Both the position numbers and the translations under genes were made by a program. Of a DNA stretch of 64,000 bases, positions 59,971-64,000 are shown in pieces (the stretch's first letter is position 1; every line of letters begins with the position of its first letter). This DNA is from Pinus tabuliformis (taxonomy: Eukaryota; Streptophyta; Pinopsida; Pinales; Pinaceae), in NCBI GenBank assembly GCA_031772625.1, contig CM062817.1, positions 889,748,184-889,812,183 of the forward strand, written 5' to 3'. The notes below the pieces were generated by a model, which saw only the letters and a list, made by a program, of their open reading frames with translations, was not told the origin of the DNA and did not search any database.

Positions 59971-60707
59971 TGAGAAGGCTTTTGGTCCCCAAAAGCTTAC
60001 TGAATCTCTGAATTGAACTGTACAGCACTTGAGGAATAGAGATATCCTCTTCTGTTAAGCCAAAAGAGCATACTGATGCCCAAAATGTCCTGCCTTGCCA
60101 ACTGTCGTCATGGCGACTTTTTGCTACATAAGCCAAGTACTTGTCGAATCCCGACCAAGCTATTTCGCCGGACAAATATGAAATTGCAGGAACCAGCAAT
60201 GAAACTTGCTGATATATGAGCTGAAATCTTCCTCTGAACATGTGGGCTTGCCAACTGTCACAATGCCCATCCATGGCACCTCCGCTCCAGAAGAAGAGTT
60301 GCCTCCCAAATGAGAAGGCTTTTACAAAGATGAAACACTTCATCATTTCTCCTCTTTACAATCTTGGAGATCAAATTAACTTTTTCCAAGTCAATATTAC
60401 ATTACATGCATGGTTAAAAACAAAGTAATCAACCCTTCAAGTTAATCACACATACATGTTTAAAATACAAGGAAATCATCATGATCCCTGTGCTCATGCA
60501 TATCATTCTCATGCATGCAGTTTATCCTTCAACTTTCTCTTAAGTACAATCATAAGTACAAGATCCTCAATCACATGTACATGTACTTTCAAAGCTGAAA
60601 TGAATATAACTTTCGCTGCGATAGAGTGAGTCTCATACTCAGCTTTTCCATCTTGCAACTTGCATTCCCTTAACACAGAAATGAATTCAATCAAAAGACA
60701 TGCAACT
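59971..60707. other. E6 interior between polypurine tract and ORF
   Basis: About 0.7 kb with no recognised coding motif. A 22-bp block at 59962-59983 is duplicated at 60302-60323, and CTTGCCAACTGTC occurs at ~60098 and ~60247, suggesting an internal duplication. The 129-codon minus-strand open frame at 59957-60346 overlaps the LTR edge and shows nothing known. Confidence 0.45.
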
Positions 60708-61664
60708 TTAATTGGATAAGAATTCTAACCATTTCTTACCAATCCATTTAAAAGGCGCTTCCTTTAACTGCACATCGATATCAGCATGTGTATCATCCTT
60801 ACACATATCAATGATGGAAACTTCCTTCCCATTCTTGCCATACTCTTTCTCCAATTTCTTCAACTTTCGTGGAAGCATTGTTGGATTCAGAGTCCAACAC
60901 CTTTCAGCAGTGTGTCCATGCTTATGGAAATACGTGCAACACATGTTCATCTTCTTGATAGCATGATTTGCATTGTTCAATGGAACTTTGGCTTCTTGCC
61001 TCCTTTCCTTCAAAAGTTTCCTGTATGTTGCCATTCTTTTCCAACATCTAGAAACACTATGGTTAACCAAACCACAAAAAGAACATGCAATTCTTTTCCA
61101 ATGCTTATGTGGAAATTCACCATGCTTTACATGATCAAAGGAAATATGATGGAAATTAGATTTATGCCTTTCTCTTTCACCTTCATTACCTTCATAAGGA
61201 GGTGAATCGAAAGAAGAAGAAGCTCCCTTTGGAACACTATCAGTCCCTTCAATGGTTTTAGAGCTTTCACCACTTTCTTGTTCAAGTGCATGCTTATGCA
61301 CACCTTCTTCCTTCATGGCTGCTTTGGAACTTTCTCCATAAGATTGTCCATAGCCAAGACCCAAATTCTTAGGCCTTACCTCAACCATTATTGGCTCAAC
61401 TATACCCTGTGCATGTTTGCCCAATCCTTTTCCTTCATATCCCATTTTGGACATCAACTTGGACCCTATGCCTCTGGTATGTTTCTCAAAAGAACCAACA
61501 TAAACATTCTTATAAGAATTTGAAGACAAACTAGAATTGTTTACCTCTTCTTCAAGCTCATACTCGGCTAAGGCTTCTTTGGCAGCAAAGAGTTGTGTCT
61601 CCAACTCATGCATCCTTTCCAAATTCATATTTGCAATATGAAGTCGGTCTTCCATTTCCTGCAA
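60708..61664 (-). CDS. G-patch and zinc-knuckle protein of E6
   Basis: 318 codons in one open frame. Residues ~1-42 form a heptad-rich coiled coil ([20 protein letters not shown]…). A G-patch domain lies at about 64-110 ([20 protein letters not shown], then GIVEPI and NLGLGYGQS), with the characteristic spaced glycines. A CX2CX4HX4C knuckle ([14 protein letters not shown]) and a second knuckle-like motif ([12 protein letters not shown]) follow near 200-260, then a basic Lys-rich tail. G-patch proteins bind RNA or activate DEAH helicases, and CCHC knuckles are typical of Gag nucleocapsid. The coding region seems to reach further upstream (~61800) in broken form. A Gag-like RNA-binding role is inference; capture of a host G-patch gene is an alternative. 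Confidence 0.7.
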   Translation of the reverse strand: MQEMEDRLHIANMNLERMHELETQLFAAKEALAEYELEEEVNNSSLSSNSYKNVYVGSFEKHTRGIGSKLMSKMGYEGKGLGKHAQGIVEPIMVEVRPKNLGLGYGQSYGESSKAAMKEEGVHKHALEQESGESSKTIEGTDSVPKGASSSFDSPPYEGNEGERERHKSNFHHISFDHVKHGEFPHKHWKRIACSFCGLVNHSVSRCWKRMATYRKLLKERRQEAKVPLNNANHAIKKMNMCCTYFHKHGHTAERCWTLNPTMLPRKLKKLEKEYGKNGKEVSIIDMCKDDTHADIDVQLKEAPFKWIGKKWLEFLSN

Positions 61665-61990
61665 TTGGTCAGAAACAACTGCTTCTCTTCCCTCATGGAA
61701 TTCAGTTGCTCTTCAAGTCTAGAGCTCTTTCTTTCATCCTCATACATTTCTCTCACCATATTCATCATGATGAAAAATTATTGCTTCAAGCCTTCATCAA
61801 AGAATCTTGTGAAGGAAGATGATTTTGAGAACTTACTTATGGAAGTTGTCATTATAAAAATGAACAAAAGAGCTTCAGCAAACTCAAACAACAAGTAGTT
61901 TGCAGAATAATAAAGCAGTCAATCTTCAACACTGCTTAAGACACCTTTCAAGTTACACAATCAAGCTAGTGATGTCAATCAAGCAAACCT

Positions 61991-62005
61991 AGAGCTCTGA
62001 TACCA
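61991..62005 (-). other. Primer-binding site of E6
   Basis: Minus strand TGGTATCAGAGCTCT, a full match to the common plant tRNA-iMet primer site, two bases inside the 5' LTR. It fixes orientation and the LTR edge at 62008. Confidence 0.85.
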
Positions 62006-62007
62006 TC

Positions 62008-63718
62008 TGATCTGAAAATGGAATATACTTGTTTAAGGGTGCAAGGTATCCATTTTCCCTAATTTCAAATGTGAGTTATACACTCCAAGTGACCTCTAAA
62101 AAGGTGAAAACTTCTTATTTCTTATACAGAGATAGACTATAGGGGCATTCACCGGACATGTCACCTCTAAAGACAGGATGAGTTCCAGAGGCTACCTGGC
62201 GCTCTACAGGCTCTGCCAAAAGAAATAACAAAGTAAACACTTAGAAGTCTTTGACATACACATACTTGAAGTTTGATGTCTTGCGGAATAAGACAAATAA
62301 CTTTCTGTAGCTAAATAGGTGATTATGTGTGTATGCAAGTTATGTATTTTTGTTTTTTAACACTTTATATCAGTTTTTCTTAGCATATCATCTTCAGCAA
62401 ATAAAGACATCAAAATGGTAAAGCAGTTCACCCCTTCTGGGCTACATCTGCTGGACCAAGCCTCTCAAACTAGGCTTGTCCTCTTGTATTAAAAATGCTA
62501 CAAATGCTAATAAAAGAATATGAGTGTCTTGAAAGTCAGATCTGACTGTAAATACAGAATCAGAAGATAGGAATTAGCTAAACATGCTCTTTCCCAAGCA
62601 TTAAACAGTGAAATTGTACCTCATACAGTACTTTCCCCAATTGGCCCTTTAGACTTGCATGGAGAATTTTGAGGTGAAGATGACCTCAATTGGTTCTGAA
62701 ACCTCTGCCATTAGACTCAGAAGGTCAAAAGTAGTAGACATAGGCTTTTGAATCACCAAAAATGGATGAACACAGCCTCAAACAGCTCAAGCATTGAAAT
62801 GGCCCTGGTGGCCTTGAAAGCTTCCCTGAAGCTAAACAGTGAGAAGAATGCCTCAACACGAAAAATGAGCTGTAGAAATAGATTCAGAATGCTGAAAACC
62901 TTCAGGAATGATCCTCGTTCCACATTCAATGGCTGCACAATTCCCAATGCAGCTCCCAAACTGATTTGGCCCTAGTGGCTCCTGGAACTTCCACGAAGCA
63001 AAATCACCTGCAAATGACCTCAGATGGCTGTGAAAACTGTGCCAAGGGCTTCAGAAGGTCGAAGATACCCAAAAACAAAAAAAAAATATTCATCCAAAAA
63101 GGACTTTCCTAGCCAAAGTTATGGCTCATTAAAGCTTCTCCAGTCTGCCCTAGAAAAACTCCAGATAAAACTGGCTAACTGCCAGGTAACCTCGACAAAT
63201 AGGCAATTCCGCCATTTTTGGAGCGCTCCACCAAAATTCCGCCAACTTGACTGTCAGTTAACGGCCAGTAAATCCCGCATGTGACTGGAAAACTCGGGCT
63301 AGTGGTTTGCATTGGAGTTCGCACCATAACCTTCGGTTGACGGGCAAGTTTGTTAGCCGAACTTCATGGAAATGCGACCACGCTAATATCCATATGCGGT
63401 GACTGTTAAACAACAACCACGTAGTTTCAGCATTAAGGCCCAAGGTTTTGGGGCTGCGGTCATGTGTTATGGGGGCTGGCCCCCTTCGGGTCCCGACCCT
63501 GACCATTTGAAACTACAAATTCAATTAAGTCCGCCAACTTTACAAGATCCATCATGGTGGCTTAACAGTAAGACGGACTGCTGTTGGTTAGGAGGTTGCG
63601 TGTTCGATCCTCCGCGCCCCCAAACAAATTTTAAATATGCGTCCAACCTATGATGATGTCACCCTGGGCCACGTGGCGGCCTCTGGGACTGCCACGTGGC
63701 AGCTTGCCATTCACTGCC
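62008..63718 (-). repeat. 5' LTR of E6 (matching part)
   Basis: From TGATCTGAAAATGG it matches 58009-59720 nearly base for base, with scattered substitutions and short indels. Similarity ends at TTCACTGCC (63718). The remaining 240 bp of the LTR are not found in the window, so it is either interrupted by an insertion that continues past the right edge or was recombined here. Confidence 0.8.
63558..63610 (+). other. tRNA-like A/B-box module in the E6 LTR (right)
   Basis: TGGCTTAACAG (63558-63568) and GTGTTCGATCC (63600-63610), the counterpart of 59563-59615. Here GGAGG…CCTCC around the B box can pair, slightly better than in the left copy. Confidence 0.5.
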
Positions 63719-64000
63719 TGGTGGGCTCCAGTATTGTAGCAATTAATGCTACAACTCCTGGAGCTTCCTTCTCTAATTTTATCAACCCGGTAGTTCGTAA
63801 CAAACTTGGAAGCGACGGTGCTGTATGCACAAGTACTAGCTCTTGCCGCAGCTGTCACTTGGTCAGCTGGCACAAGTCCACTAGGGGCTCAAGCCAACTT
63901 CTATGAGCTCTTAGAAGAAGCTTTTTAACCGATGAACGAAAGCTAACTCAAAGGAAATTAACCTACTTTGCAAAAATGAACTGAAAGCCAACAAGAAATG
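63719..64000. other. Unclassified end of the window
   Basis: Sequence unrelated to the E6 LTR. It begins TGGTGGGCTCCAG, so could be the TG end of another LTR-type insertion, and contains a strong hairpin at 63725-63764. The 89-codon frame 63637-63906 crosses the LTR junction and is not called. Confidence 0.35.
63725..63764. repeat. 40-bp inverted repeat (hairpin)
   Basis: GCTCCAG…TTGTAGCA, a short AATTA-type centre, then TGCTACAA…CTGGAGC. Arms of 7 and 8 bp pair perfectly around small bulges. Confidence 0.8.

Larger units (their letters stand above)
58009..63718 (-). mobile_element. Compact LTR element E6 with a G-patch protein
   Basis: Two long direct repeats (58009-59961 and 62008 to at least 63718) flank a 2.05-kb interior. 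Minus-strand signals: a tRNA-iMet-type primer site TGGTATCAGAGCTCT (62005-61991) two bases inside the right repeat, and a polypurine tract TTTGGGAGG ending at 59962, directly followed by TGTGATCAGG, the LTR start. The only recognisable coding content is the coiled-coil/G-patch/zinc-knuckle protein; there is no protease, RT or integrase. This fits a non-autonomous element of the TR-GAG kind. The right LTR loses similarity after 63718. It looks moderately old, with LTRs roughly 5% different by eye. Confidence 0.7.

Noticed and set aside
63637-63906. 89-codon plus-strand frame at the right end
   Set aside because: It spans the E6 LTR break at 63718, so it is a chance fusion of two unrelated sequences.
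1-64000. CRISPR arrays, operons, bacterial-type promoters, riboswitches
   Set aside because: The DNA is clearly a plant-type nuclear repeat region; repeats seen are LTRs, microsatellites and a foldback, with no spacer-repeat pattern.

Overview
The window looks like repeat-rich DNA from a large plant genome. The Ty3/gypsy chromoviruses, Ty1/copia elements with tRNA-iMet-type primer sites, long-LTR gypsy relatives, and an L1-type LINE with a DUF4283-like ORF1 and a C-terminal RNase H together point to a seed plant. A gymnosperm is my best guess, by inference only. I see no host protein-coding gene, rRNA or functional tRNA in 64 kb. Almost every base that can be classified belongs to a transposable element, many nested inside one another.

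Layout, left to right. (1) 1-546: end of a minus-strand gypsy element with a Gag fragment; its ~3.0 kb LTR is 547-3517. (2) 3518-6937: plus-strand gypsy pol remnant. (3) 6938-9488: a second copy of the same LTR family in the opposite orientation. (4) 9489 to ~27050: minus-strand chromovirus (E1). It holds an LTR-like insert (~13576-14200) and a copia element (E2, 14482-26479), which itself holds a very young, whole-looking copia element (E5, 18215-24206, target duplication ATCAT). (5) ~27100-47182: second minus-strand chromovirus (E3). Its 5' LTR contains a ~0.64 kb foldback palindrome (33939-34573) and is split by a long-LTR, LARD-like gypsy relative (E4, 35013-45064).

(6) 47183 to ~48520: decayed 3' part of a LINE. 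(7) 48594-55580: near-full-length L1 LINE with a 13-bp target duplication, ORF1 and ORF2 overlapping as ATGA, a single in-frame UAG in ORF2, a poly(A) signal and a tail. (8) 55594-57214: no gene seen. (9) ~57218-57988: LTR-like sequence. (10) 58009 to at least 63718: compact minus-strand LTR element (E6). Between two ~1.9 kb LTRs its only recognisable coding content is a coiled-coil/G-patch/zinc-knuckle protein. (11) 63719-64000: unclassified, with a strong hairpin.

The least familiar item is E6, a non-autonomous-looking LTR element carrying a G-patch domain. Its LTRs carry a tRNA-like pol III A/B-box module, and E5 has a similar module in its leader. The E5-in-E2-in-E1 nest gives a clear relative chronology. 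All boundaries and identities were read by eye; no database search or alignment program was used.
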